From Azospirillum soli (GTDB taxonomy: Bacteria; Pseudomonadota; Alphaproteobacteria; Azospirillales; Azospirillaceae): a DNA stretch of 61,806 bases. Positions 24,667-32,798 of the stretch are shown piece by piece (the first letter of the stretch is position 1; every line of letters begins with the position of its first letter). The notes below the pieces were generated by a model that did not search any database, had not been told where the DNA came from, and saw only the letters and a list, made by a program, of their open reading frames with translations. Location: assembly GCF_017876165.1 (NCBI RefSeq), contig NZ_JAGINQ010000031.1:1-61806 (forward strand), written 5' to 3'. Position numbers and translations under genes: made by a program.

Positions 24667-24813
24667 CGGTTACCGCTGAGTCTGCGGATGGTCGAGGAAA
24701 TGCTGGCGGCGCGCGGCATCACCGTCAGCCACGAGACGGCGCACCAGTGGGGTCAGACGTTCGGTCGTGAGTTTGCAAACCGGCTGCGGCGACACGCCCC
24801 CTGCCGGACGTGA
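24667..24813 (+). pseudogene. IS6-type transposase N-terminal fragment
   Basis: 48 codons ending at a TGA encode RLPLSLRMVEEMLAARGITV followed by SHETAHQWGQTFG and FANRLRR. This is the N-terminal helix-turn-helix region of IS6-family transposases. The DDE catalytic domain is absent. It directly follows the IS5 remnant, so two different elements were stacked here and both decayed. Confidence 0.75.
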
Positions 24814-24852
24814 GCAGTGGCGAGCAGCGCAGTCGTCATGCTGAACGCCCCT

Positions 24853-26094
24853 TCATTGTAACTCGCTCAGTTTCATCTGGGCTGATGCAGCATCGCGACC
24901 ATGCTGACGCTTCATCAGCGGCGCTGACCCACCGCGTGGTTGGCTCTCTCCCGGTACAGAGTGTGAAAGAGCGCTGCGCGCCAGGACCATCAACAGGTCC
25001 GTCTGCGTGATGACACCCAACAGCTTGCCGTCGTCGTCCACGATCATGACTTCGCGCGTCCGTCCCTCGGAAAGGTCGCCGAGAAGCTTGAAAGCCGGCG
25101 TGTCCGGCGCTTCGAGCCGCGCCGACGCCATGACGTCGGCGACGCGCGCGCCGCCCTGGGCCAGCTGCGCGTGGCCGACCGCTCCGACCACGACGTTGCG
25201 CTCGTCCACCACGGGCAGGGCGTGGAAGGCGTGCGCGATCAGCTGCGCGCGGGCGATGTCGGGCGACGAATTGGCGGTGACCGCGACCACGCCGGTGGAC
25301 ATCACGTCGCGGCAGGCGACTTCGGCGTGCAGCCGCTCCATGGCGTTCAGTTCCGCCTGCGCCAGCAGCATGCCCAGATCCTCCCGGCTGACGTCCAGCG
25401 CTTCGCCGAGCTTCTGGATCGCGTCATCCACATCCGACGCCGTGACGCCCCCGCGCAGCTGCGGCTGCGGCGACCCGCTGGCCGGTTGCGGGGTGGCCGG
25501 CCTTATCGCCGGGACGTGCGGGTAGGAATGGCCGGAGTAGCGGTGGAACAGCCAGCCGGCGGCGACCAGCAGGACCGAATTGACGGCGACCGGGAAGAAG
25601 GCGAAGCCGAGGCCCGAGGTCGCCACCGCCGGCCCGCCCAACACGGCGGTCAGCGCCGCGGCGCCGCCCGGCGGGTGCAGGCAGCGCGTCAGGGACATCG
25701 CCACGATGGCGAGCGCCACCGCCACCGCCCCGGCGACCATCGGGTCGGGAATCACCGCCGCGATCAGGACGCCGACCAGCGCCGACAGAGTGTTGCCGCC
25801 GATGATCGGCCAGGGCTGGGCCAGCGGACTGGCCGGCACTGCGAACAGCAGCACGGCCGACGCCCCCATCGGTGCGACCAGGGCCGGCGCGACCGACAGG
25901 CTGGACAGCAGGTTGTGGCACAGAAGTCCGGTCAGGGCGATGCCAAGCAGGGCACCGCAGCAGGCGACGAGACGGTCTTGGAGATTGGCCCCCGGAAGAA
26001 TGGGCCTGAAGAGGGCGATGTGACGGCGGACCCGATGTTTCTTGGAGAGGATGATCATCCAACGGCGCAGCGGATGCCTTCTCTTACAATTCAT
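24853..26094 (-). CDS. HPP family membrane protein with CBS domain pair
   Basis: 413-residue protein. The N-terminal half (about 30-205) is an HPP-family membrane domain with several helices, including APMGASAVLLFAVPASPLAQPW, IIGGNTLSALVGV, and the name-giving LHPPGGAAALTAVLGG. After a Pro/Gln-rich linker and a helical segment, residues about 265-385 form a CBS pair (VMSTGVVAVTANSSPDIARA, HALPVVDERNVVVGAV, VMIVDDDGKLLGVITQTDLL), usually an adenine-nucleotide sensor. Some HPP proteins are linked to nitrite transport; that role here is only suggested by the nearby NO-related genes. The start is uncertain (26094 with AGGAG, or 26058). Confidence 0.85.
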   Translation of the reverse strand: MNCKRRHPLRRWMIILSKKHRVRRHIALFRPILPGANLQDRLVACCGALLGIALTGLLCHNLLSSLSVAPALVAPMGASAVLLFAVPASPLAQPWPIIGGNTLSALVGVLIAAVIPDPMVAGAVAVALAIVAMSLTRCLHPPGGAAALTAVLGGPAVATSGLGFAFFPVAVNSVLLVAAGWLFHRYSGHSYPHVPAIRPATPQPASGSPQPQLRGGVTASDVDDAIQKLGEALDVSREDLGMLLAQAELNAMERLHAEVACRDVMSTGVVAVTANSSPDIARAQLIAHAFHALPVVDERNVVVGAVGHAQLAQGGARVADVMASARLEAPDTPAFKLLGDLSEGRTREVMIVDDDGKLLGVITQTDLLMVLARSALSHSVPGESQPRGGSAPLMKRQHGRDAASAQMKLSELQ

Positions 26095-26340
26095 TCTCCT
26101 CGTTCTCCCGGAGGTGGCGAAAGGTCTGAGCGCAAAGCTCAAAGGCGGTTCTAAGTCAGACAGACGGATGAAAGGGTCGGCTTAGGCCCTTGCAGGCGTA
26201 GAGCGCATTGCCGTTCCGAAGCGGGCGGGTCTAGGCTCTGGACAACCGCCCCAGCGCCCATGAGGCGGGAAAATGCCCGGGGCACGCTCGTTCCAGCCCT
26301 CTTTTGCGGGTGCTCCGGAAGACCATGGCTGGATCTTCCG

Positions 26341-27834
26341 TCAATGGGCTGCCGCTTGCACGGCTGGCGTGCGGCGGGTCCGTCCACGTTCCTCAGCCGT
26401 ATCGCCGCGCATGGTGCGCACGAGATTGTAGACCATGATCAAGGCGCCCGCGAGGAACAGCGCCCCGCCAGCCGCGCGGATCGCATGGAACGGGTGCATG
26501 GCCGTGACCGTCTCAACGAACGAGTACTGCAGGAAACCGAGGCTGTCGTGGGCACGCCACATCAGGCCCTGCATGATGCCCGACACCCACATGGCGGTGA
26601 TATAGAGCACGATGCCAAGGCTCGCGGTCCAGTAATGCAGGCTGACGAGAGGCAGCGAATAGAGCCGTTCCCGCTTCCAGAGACGCGGAACGAGGTGGTA
26701 GAGGGAACCGAACACCATGAAGGCCACCCAGCCCAGCGCGCCGGAGTGCACGTGACCGACGGTCCAGTCGGTGTAGTGCGACAGCGCGTTGACCGCCTTG
26801 ATCGCCATCAGCGGGCCCTCGAAGGTCGACATGCCGTAGAAGGCCACCGACGTGACAAGGAAACGCAGGACTGGGTCGGTGCGCAGCTTATCCCAGGCCC
26901 CCGACAGGGTCATGATGCCGTTGATCATGCCGCCCCACGACGGCATCCACAGCATCACCGAGAAGGTCATGCCCAGCGTCTGCGCCCAGTCCGGGAGAGC
27001 GGTGTAGTGCAGGTGGTGCGGACCGGCCCAAATATAGATGAAGACCAGCGACCAGAAATGCACGATCGACAGGCGGTATGAATAGACCGGCCGCTCGGCT
27101 TGCTTCGGCACGAAGTAGTACATCATGCCGACCACGCCGGCGGTCAGGAAAAAGCCGACGATGTTGTGCCCGAACCACCATTGCAGCATGGCATCCTGCA
27201 CGCCGGAAAAAAGCGGATAGCTTTTCGAACCGGTGAAGGACACAGGAACCGACAGGTTGTTGACCGTGTGCACCATGGCCACGACAATGGCGAAAGCCAA
27301 ATAGAACCAGATGGCGACATAGATGTGTGTCTCCCGGCGTCGCCGGACGGTGGCCGCCAGGATGGTGAAGTAGAGCGACCAGATGACCAGCAGAAACAGG
27401 TCCGTGTACCACTCGAACTCGGCATACTCCTTGCCTTGCGTGGCACCCATCGCGTAGCCGGACACGGCAAGAACGATGAAGATCTGGTAGCCCCAGAACA
27501 GCAGCTGGTGCACGTCGCGACCGCCCCACAACGCTGTGCGGCAGGTGCGTTGCGCCACGAAGAAGGATGACCCGAGCAGCGCATTGCCCGTGAAGGCGTA
27601 GACGACGAGGGCGGTGTGGATTGGCCGGATGCGGCCGAAGCTGGTCCATTCCAAGCCAAGGTTCAGGGAAGGAAAGACGAGCAGCAGCGCCACCCAGACG
27701 CCCATGGCAAGGCCAGCGACACACCAGACCAGAGATGCTTTTACGAACATCCGAACGAGATCGTCGCCCGTGCTGTACATGGAAGCATCGCTGGCCGTGC
27801 GATCGAGGGGGGTCGTGGGCGCAAGATCGGTCAT
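26341..27834 (-). CDS. ccoN: cbb3-type cytochrome c oxidase subunit I (orphan CcoN)
   Basis: Catalytic membrane subunit of the high-affinity cbb3 oxidase, 497 residues with about 12 helices. Heme and copper ligand motifs are present: IRPIHTALVVYAF (low-spin heme His), WWFGHNIVGFFLTAG with YYFVPKQAERPVYSY (CuB His and the cross-linked Tyr), IYIWAGPHHLHYT (CuB His pair), and DWTVGHVHSGALGWV (heme His residues). The ATG at 27834 has AGGA 8 nt upstream. The usual partners ccoO, ccoQ and ccoP are absent on both sides, so this is an orphan isoform that may pair with subunits encoded elsewhere. A LysR gene is divergent upstream. Confidence 0.93.
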   Translation of the reverse strand: MTDLAPTTPLDRTASDASMYSTGDDLVRMFVKASLVWCVAGLAMGVWVALLLVFPSLNLGLEWTSFGRIRPIHTALVVYAFTGNALLGSSFFVAQRTCRTALWGGRDVHQLLFWGYQIFIVLAVSGYAMGATQGKEYAEFEWYTDLFLLVIWSLYFTILAATVRRRRETHIYVAIWFYLAFAIVVAMVHTVNNLSVPVSFTGSKSYPLFSGVQDAMLQWWFGHNIVGFFLTAGVVGMMYYFVPKQAERPVYSYRLSIVHFWSLVFIYIWAGPHHLHYTALPDWAQTLGMTFSVMLWMPSWGGMINGIMTLSGAWDKLRTDPVLRFLVTSVAFYGMSTFEGPLMAIKAVNALSHYTDWTVGHVHSGALGWVAFMVFGSLYHLVPRLWKRERLYSLPLVSLHYWTASLGIVLYITAMWVSGIMQGLMWRAHDSLGFLQYSFVETVTAMHPFHAIRAAGGALFLAGALIMVYNLVRTMRGDTAEERGRTRRTPAVQAAAH

Positions 27835-28036
27835 GATCGTAGTCCTATTGCCGTCAAAAGCACGCACTGCGGGCGTTGCGCCGTGAGGGCCGCTGTCGCG
27901 GTGCATGGGATGGGAGCGCTTCCGACCCGCCCCCCATTGGGCAAGACAGGACCGGAAGCCGAGGAAGCCCCTGGTTCTCTCCGGGGTCGGTTGCACAAAG
28001 CCTAGGTCGCGCCTAAAGGCAGGAAAAGCGAATTTG

Positions 28037-28055
28037 TTCGATGAATTGCATCGAA
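28037..28055. promoter_or_regulatory. Palindromic operator between ccoN and lysR
   Basis: TTCGATGAATTGCATCGAA has perfect 7-bp arms (TTCGATG/CATCGAA) and a 5-bp spacer. It sits in the divergent promoter region, 59 nt before the lysR start and about 200 nt from ccoN. LysR regulators commonly bind such T-rich/A-rich dyads next to their own gene, so this is the likely site; binding itself is inferred. Confidence 0.6.
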
Positions 28056-28113
28056 GTTTCCGATATCACTGGCTCGCAGTCGGAGCGCGATACCCGGTGT
28101 GTGGTGAGGTGGC

Positions 28114-28992
28114 ATGGATACGGAAACGGCACGCACCTTCCTTGAGGTGACGAGGGCGGGCAGCTTCGTGGCCGCGGCGGAACGGCTGCATGTGACGCAG
28201 TCGACGGTCAGCACGCGCATCCGCCAGTTGGAAGAGCAACTCGGCTGCCAGCTCTTCGTGCGGAACAAGAATGGTGCAACGCTGACCGCCGCCGGAGTGC
28301 GGTTCCAGCGCCACGCCATCGCCATGGTCCGCCTGTGGGAACAGGCCCGGCAAGAGGCGGCGCTTCCCCGCGGGCACCGGGCGTTGCTGCGCATCGGCAG
28401 CGAGGCCGGCTTGTGGAACCGCATGCTGAACCGCTGGATCCCGTGGATGCGGCGCAATGCCGGCGACATCGCCCTGCGGTGCGAAGTCGGGTTGGCGGAT
28501 GACCTGCTGCAGCGTCTGCAGGATGGGACGCTCGACCTCACCATTCTCTATTCGCCGCGCGCTGTGCCGGGGTTGACGGTGCGCTTGCTGCTGGAAGAGG
28601 AATTGGTCCTGCTGAACATCGCCGCCGATCCGCAAACCGAGGGCGGGCATTATGTCCACATCGACTGGGGAGAGGAGTTCCAGCGCAACATCCGCCTGCG
28701 GCATCCGGAAATATTGTCCACACCGCTGTCCATCGGCGTCGGCACGCTGGGGCTGGACTATGTGAGGCAATGCGGTGGCAGCGGGCATTTTCCGCGCGGC
28801 TTGGTCCAGCCCTTGATCGATCAGGGAATAGGGGAGATCGTTCCCGAAGCCCATCCGTTCGCCCTTCCCATCTACGCGGTCTACCCGACGGAGGCCGATG
28901 CGAGCGTCCTCGACAAAGCGTTCGAAGGCTTGCGGGCCATTCTTGGCCCTAGCGCGGCCACGGAAACGACGGTTCCCTCCAGCGGCCTGTAG
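28114..28992 (+). CDS. LysR-type transcriptional regulator
   Basis: 292-residue regulator. The N-terminal winged helix-turn-helix is clear (ARTFLEVTRAGSFVAAAERL, HVTQSTVSTRIRQLEEQLG, LFVRNKNGATLTAAG), followed by an effector-binding domain from about residue 90 (LLRIGSEAGLW, LADDLLQRLQDGTLDLTILY). It is divergent from the orphan ccoN with a palindrome between them, so ccoN is its most likely target. The effector cannot be read from the sequence. Confidence 0.92.
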   Translation: MDTETARTFLEVTRAGSFVAAAERLHVTQSTVSTRIRQLEEQLGCQLFVRNKNGATLTAAGVRFQRHAIAMVRLWEQARQEAALPRGHRALLRIGSEAGLWNRMLNRWIPWMRRNAGDIALRCEVGLADDLLQRLQDGTLDLTILYSPRAVPGLTVRLLLEEELVLLNIAADPQTEGGHYVHIDWGEEFQRNIRLRHPEILSTPLSIGVGTLGLDYVRQCGGSGHFPRGLVQPLIDQGIGEIVPEAHPFALPIYAVYPTEADASVLDKAFEGLRAILGPSAATETTVPSSGL

Positions 28993-29297
28993 GACCGACC
29001 TAGCTCGCACGCTTCCTGGCAGCGTCCCGGGCCGGAAAACGCAAGAGCGTCAACTCGTCACCACGACAAAGTGCGAATGCGGCGCTGCTGAACGGATCCA
29101 CAGCCGTAACGATAAGCGTTGTTGTGCAAATCGGATTGCGGACAGGCTGTGCCCCTTGCCCGCGGACTTCAGGCGACCTTTCGGGAGACCGGCATGCCGA
29201 GGCTGGTCATGCGGTTTATCACCGTGCCAGCGTGGTGCATCGAGGTGTCGGCAGCGATAGGGAGGGGGCGCCGTTCCGCTGCTCCGATGGTTTCCTG
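28993..29297. other. Intergenic region after lysR
   Basis: About 305 bp. I see no convincing gene, palindrome or terminator here. It ends at the start of an IS5-type remnant and may be eroded flanking or transposon DNA. Confidence 0.4.
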
Positions 29298-29523
29298 ATG
29301 CCGCACAAGGCGAATGCCGCCATCATATCCCGCGACCAAAGCGGCGCGTGACCAACTCGTCCGAATACGATGCGGCGTTGCGGCGGCGTGGCAGCCTGAC
29401 CGTGTGGTTCACCGAAGACGCGAACACGGCGTGGAAGACCGCGTCACGGGCCAGCGGCGGTGCGATCCGCCTGCTGGTGGACAGCACCGGATTGAAGCTG
29501 TGCGGACCCGGCGAATTTATGGG
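29298..29523 (+). pseudogene. IS5-type transposase remnant with internal deletion
   Basis: Starts with MPHKANA, then after a one-base frameshift near 29320 continues HHIPRPKRRVTNSSEYDAAL and RRRGSLTVWFTEDA, the N-terminus of a common IS5-type transposase. Within 20 codons it jumps to LLVDSTGLKLCGPGEF, which normally lies about 70 residues further on, so a large internal piece is deleted. The remnant runs into the 3' end of the convergent hydrolase gene. Confidence 0.75.
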
Positions 29524-30581
29524 TAATTGACCACGCCATCGTCTGCCGGCACTTCCTCAGTTGGGTGACGAGCCGCGGCCACTTCGTCGATGCAGGCGGC
29601 GACCTGCTGCGGACGCGCATAGTGGACCATGTGACCAGCCCCGTTGATCAACTGCAGGCGGCTGCCGGGAATCTGGTCGTGGAGCCAAGTGGCATGGCTT
29701 TCGTGGCTCACGATCCGGTCTTCCGTCCCGGCTAAGATGAAGACTGGCAGATGCAGATTGCGAAACCGTTGGTGCATGTCGATCGCGGCCGGCATCATCG
29801 TGACGGCGTCTTGCGACTCGGCCCGGATCTGCCAAGGGCGGATTGGGAAACCGTATGGGAAATTGCGTTTGAACTGGGGCGGCACGGGTTGGGGCGAGAA
29901 CATAGCCTTGATGTTCAGCGGCAACAGGGCGGCTCCCAGAACCGGCGACACGGTGTACCGAATGACATCGCCCACACCGGGAACCGCCGACACCGCGACG
30001 AGCGGCACGTCGTAGCGGATCGTGGCATCGTAATAGCCGGATAGAACGACCAAACCACTGACCGCGTCCGGGTGGTTCAGGGCGAGTTCCAACGCAACGA
30101 GTGCCCCCCAGGAGTGTCCGACGACCACCGGGCGTTCGATCCCCAATTTGCGGAAGGCGTGGCGCAGCAGCGTGGCCTGATGGGCCGCCGTCCACATCGA
30201 GCCGTGCGGCCGGCCGCTGTGTCCGAAGCCGGGGCGGTCGAAAGCGATCACACGGTGATGAGTGGCGGTTCGGTCCAAGACGCCGCTCAAAACCCAATCT
30301 CCCGCATCCACGACGTTGCCATGAATGAGGACGACCGGCGATCCCTCGCCCTGGTCGAGGTAATGGAGCCGGACGCCGTCCACCGTGACGAATCGCCCCT
30401 TGGGCGGGTGCTCGCGCTCGACCTTGCGTGCCCGGTAGGTGTTGAAGAGGGCTGTGGCGGCCACGGCAGCGGTGGACAGACCCAAAACGGTCCCCAGCCG
30501 CGACCGTCGTTGCTGCCGATGCGGTTGATTGGAAAGCCGAATCTCGCGCGTGGGAGAGTCGTGAACCCGGATTCCGGTCAT
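29517..30581 (-). CDS. Alpha/beta hydrolase
   Basis: 354-residue hydrolase with an N-terminal hydrophobic segment (about 30-48, LGTVLGLSTAAVAATALFNTY) that may anchor it to the membrane. Catalytic features: oxyanion region LIHGNVVDAGDWV, nucleophile elbow GHSWGAL, an Asp in LAGTEDRIV and the His in INGAGHMVHY. RPGFGHSGRP resembles haloalkane dehalogenase or epoxide hydrolase relatives, but the substrate is unknown. The start at 30581 has GGGAGA upstream. The last few residues read into the IS remnant, so the C-terminus may have been altered. Confidence 0.88.
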   Translation of the reverse strand: MTGIRVHDSPTREIRLSNQPHRQQRRSRLGTVLGLSTAAVAATALFNTYRARKVEREHPPKGRFVTVDGVRLHYLDQGEGSPVVLIHGNVVDAGDWVLSGVLDRTATHHRVIAFDRPGFGHSGRPHGSMWTAAHQATLLRHAFRKLGIERPVVVGHSWGALVALELALNHPDAVSGLVVLSGYYDATIRYDVPLVAVSAVPGVGDVIRYTVSPVLGAALLPLNIKAMFSPQPVPPQFKRNFPYGFPIRPWQIRAESQDAVTMMPAAIDMHQRFRNLHLPVFILAGTEDRIVSHESHATWLHDQIPGSRLQLINGAGHMVHYARPQQVAACIDEVAAARHPTEEVPADDGVVNYP

Positions 30582-30907
30582 GCTTGGTCTCCCGCGTGGG
30601 GTGAGCGGAGCGGAGCCATTGTGCTCCGCACCATGACGGGAGAGGAACCCGAGCGAGGCTCGGTTGGTTCCGAACGCACAAGGCCCGGGCTGAAACGGCA
30701 GTTTCCGCCAGTCCGATGCGGCGTCACGGCCCCAAGCGGGCCTTTGGCGGTCCCGCCCCCGGTTGCCGCCACCCGTTCAGGGCATCACAGGAGAGCACTC
30801 AAACTCTGAGCGGAGAACCTTGGAAAGCTGGTTGCGATATCTCGCGCGCTCGCGGCGCTTCGGGGCGGCCCTCCTCGCCCCACGGCGATACGTGAAGCGG
30901 CGGACCG
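30582..30907. other. Intergenic region between hydrolase and DUF5996 genes
   Basis: 326 bp upstream of the hydrolase gene and downstream of the DUF5996 gene, both on the minus strand. It should hold the hydrolase promoter. Open frames here have shifting composition and no recognisable domain, so none is called. Confidence 0.4.
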
Positions 30908-31834
30908 TCACAGCGAGCGTGGCCGACGTGGTTCTCCGAGCGCGCATTCAAGACGTGCGCGTTCCCAGCCGCCGAGGCCGGCCGCCGCGCGGTAGGTGCT
31001 CTCCAGAAACGCCATCAACGTCGCCTCCGGATCAACCGCCCGACGCACGGAATCGTAGGGCAGCAGAAACTCGCCGAGTTCACGGTTGAAACGCGCGTCC
31101 TCCGGCTCGACCCTGGCCTCGGCGAAGCCCTCGGGCGCCGGATAGGCATAGGAGTAGAAGGCTGGATACTCGACCATCCCGCCGCCCGGCCAGAAGCCGG
31201 CCGAGGACACTTCGTGGCTGTAAGCCTCGCGGGTGACGTCATCGGGCAAGGCCGGGATCCCGCCGGGGTGAAGAGGCGCTGCGGCACCGGAGAAGCGCGT
31301 AACCGCCAAGTCAAAGCTTCCCCAGAAAAGATGCACCGGGCTGACCTTCCCGAGATATCCCGTGCGGAACCGCTTCAGCACGCCGTCAACGGCCACCAGA
31401 GCGCCAAAGAACCGCCGCACGGCATCCGCATCGTAGGGACGTTCAATCCGGTCCTCGGCGAACGGCACCGGGTCGGGCACCTCGTTGGGACGGCCGTCCA
31501 GCCAAGGCGTGGCCCCGAGCCACGCGAGCAGCTCCATGAAGCGGGTGTGAAAGCCGGCGACCGTCGTCGGGCCGAGGGCGAAGCGGCCGGAACGGCCGTC
31601 GGTGGCACACCCCACCACCGCATGGTCGATCAGGTCGAAGGCGATCTCGACGCCGCCCGGCCCGTCGGGGACCAGGCCGGTCGTCAGCCCCCGTCCATTC
31701 ACATAGAGCGTGGCGTGCCAGGAATGGTTCACCCAGGGCGTCCGCGCAAGACGGTACTTGCCCACGATCTGCGTGTAGAGGTGCAGGGCGGTGCAGGTGT
31801 CCCGCCAAGGCTGATAGGGAATGTCCGGCCACAT
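30908..31834 (-). CDS. DUF5996 family protein
   Basis: 308-residue protein that fits the DUF5996 family by its opening (WPDIPYQPWRDTCTALHLYTQIVGKYRL), a WVNHSWHATLYVNGRGLTTG block, and a conserved core around FRTGYLGKVSPVHLFWGSFDLAVTRFSG. His and Trp residues are abundant, but no catalytic activity is established for the family. The ATG at 31834 has GAGGAGGT about 6 nt upstream, so longer upstream frames were discarded. Divergent from the FMN reductase gene across 163 bp, which may share control. Confidence 0.85.
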   Translation of the reverse strand: MWPDIPYQPWRDTCTALHLYTQIVGKYRLARTPWVNHSWHATLYVNGRGLTTGLVPDGPGGVEIAFDLIDHAVVGCATDGRSGRFALGPTTVAGFHTRFMELLAWLGATPWLDGRPNEVPDPVPFAEDRIERPYDADAVRRFFGALVAVDGVLKRFRTGYLGKVSPVHLFWGSFDLAVTRFSGAAAPLHPGGIPALPDDVTREAYSHEVSSAGFWPGGGMVEYPAFYSYAYPAPEGFAEARVEPEDARFNRELGEFLLPYDSVRRAVDPEATLMAFLESTYRAAAGLGGWERARLECALGEPRRPRSL

Positions 31835-31997
31835 GCGGCACCTCCTCGCGGGATCGAGCGGACTCGGGGAACAAGGTGGAGGTTTGCGCCTCGGCGTCCA
31901 TCCCCTCGGTGGGAATGCGCGGCGGCCCACCTTTGACGGCCGCGCCGCAGCAGCCATATTGCCAACGTTAGCTGATCGCATGACCATGGAGGCGCGG

Positions 31998-32561
31998 ATG
32001 ACCACACTGATCGGATTATCGGGCAGTCTCCGCCGAGGTTCGCTCAACACCGCTTTGCTGAAGGCGGCCGCCGCTGCGATGCCGGATGGCGCGACCCTGA
32101 CCATAGCCAGCATCCGCAGCATACCGCTTTACGACGGGGATCTCGAGGCCGCCGAAGGAATTCCGCAGCCGGTGGTGGAGCTGAAGGACGCCATCGCGGC
32201 CGCCGACGGGTTGCTGCTCGTCACGCCCGAGTACAACAACTCGATCCCCGGCGTGTTCAAGAACGCGATCGACTGGCTGTCCCGGCCGCCGGCCGACATC
32301 CCCCGGGTTTTCGGCGGGAAGCCCGTTGCGCTGATGGGAGCCTCGCCTGGTGGCTTCGGCACCATCCTGAGCCAGAACGCTTGGCTTCCAGTTCTGCGCA
32401 CGCTCGGTACCGAACTGTGGAGTGACGGTCGCCTGCTGGTCTCGCGGGCGCACACGATCTTCGGCGAGGACGGCACAGTCTCAGACACGAAGGTGGAAGA
32501 GCAGTTGCGATCGTTCCTGCGGGGCTTCACCGCCTTCGCCCAAAGGTCGCGGGGAAAATAA
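31998..32561 (+). CDS. NADPH-dependent FMN reductase
   Basis: 187-residue flavodoxin-fold reductase. GLSGSLRRGSLNTALL is the FMN phosphate-binding loop, TPEYNNSIPGVFKNAIDWLSR is the family signature, and GASPGGFGTI contacts the flavin. Relatives reduce FMN, quinones, chromate or azo compounds with NADPH. The ATG at 31998 is chosen because GGAGG lies 5 nt upstream; earlier ATGs at 31980 and 31986 lack a better site. Cytoplasmic; physiological electron acceptor unknown. Confidence 0.9.
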   Translation: MTTLIGLSGSLRRGSLNTALLKAAAAAMPDGATLTIASIRSIPLYDGDLEAAEGIPQPVVELKDAIAAADGLLLVTPEYNNSIPGVFKNAIDWLSRPPADIPRVFGGKPVALMGASPGGFGTILSQNAWLPVLRTLGTELWSDGRLLVSRAHTIFGEDGTVSDTKVEEQLRSFLRGFTAFAQRSRGK

Positions 32562-32609
32562 CCGCGCACCCGAGAGGCGCGGCGGATGGGCACGGAGTGC
32601 GCCGCCACG

Positions 32610-32675
32610 CTCCCTTTGTTCATCGGGAGGGGCGGCTTTCGGCGACACGTGGCCCCAGTCGCAGCCTCGGAGCGC
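32610..32675. repeat. Dispersed repeat pair, copy 2
   Basis: Inverted relative of 1121-1188 with the identical core CGGCGACACGTGGCCCCAGT (20 nt). It lies in the 237-bp gap between the convergent FMN reductase and SDR genes. No coding function is seen. Confidence 0.6.
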
Positions 32676-32798
32676 CCTCCCCTTCTGCAACACGGTGATG
32701 CACCTCGCCGCGTCTCAGCATCGACTGAGGTCGACTGGAAACCCATTGCAGACGCAGCTACGGAACCTACCGCCCCGCCAGGGCCGACAAAGCCGGTC

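Noticed and set aside
28070..29010. Antisense protein opposite the LysR gene
   Set aside because: It mirrors the LysR codons and has no domain; the plus-strand LysR has a complete helix-turn-helix and effector domain.
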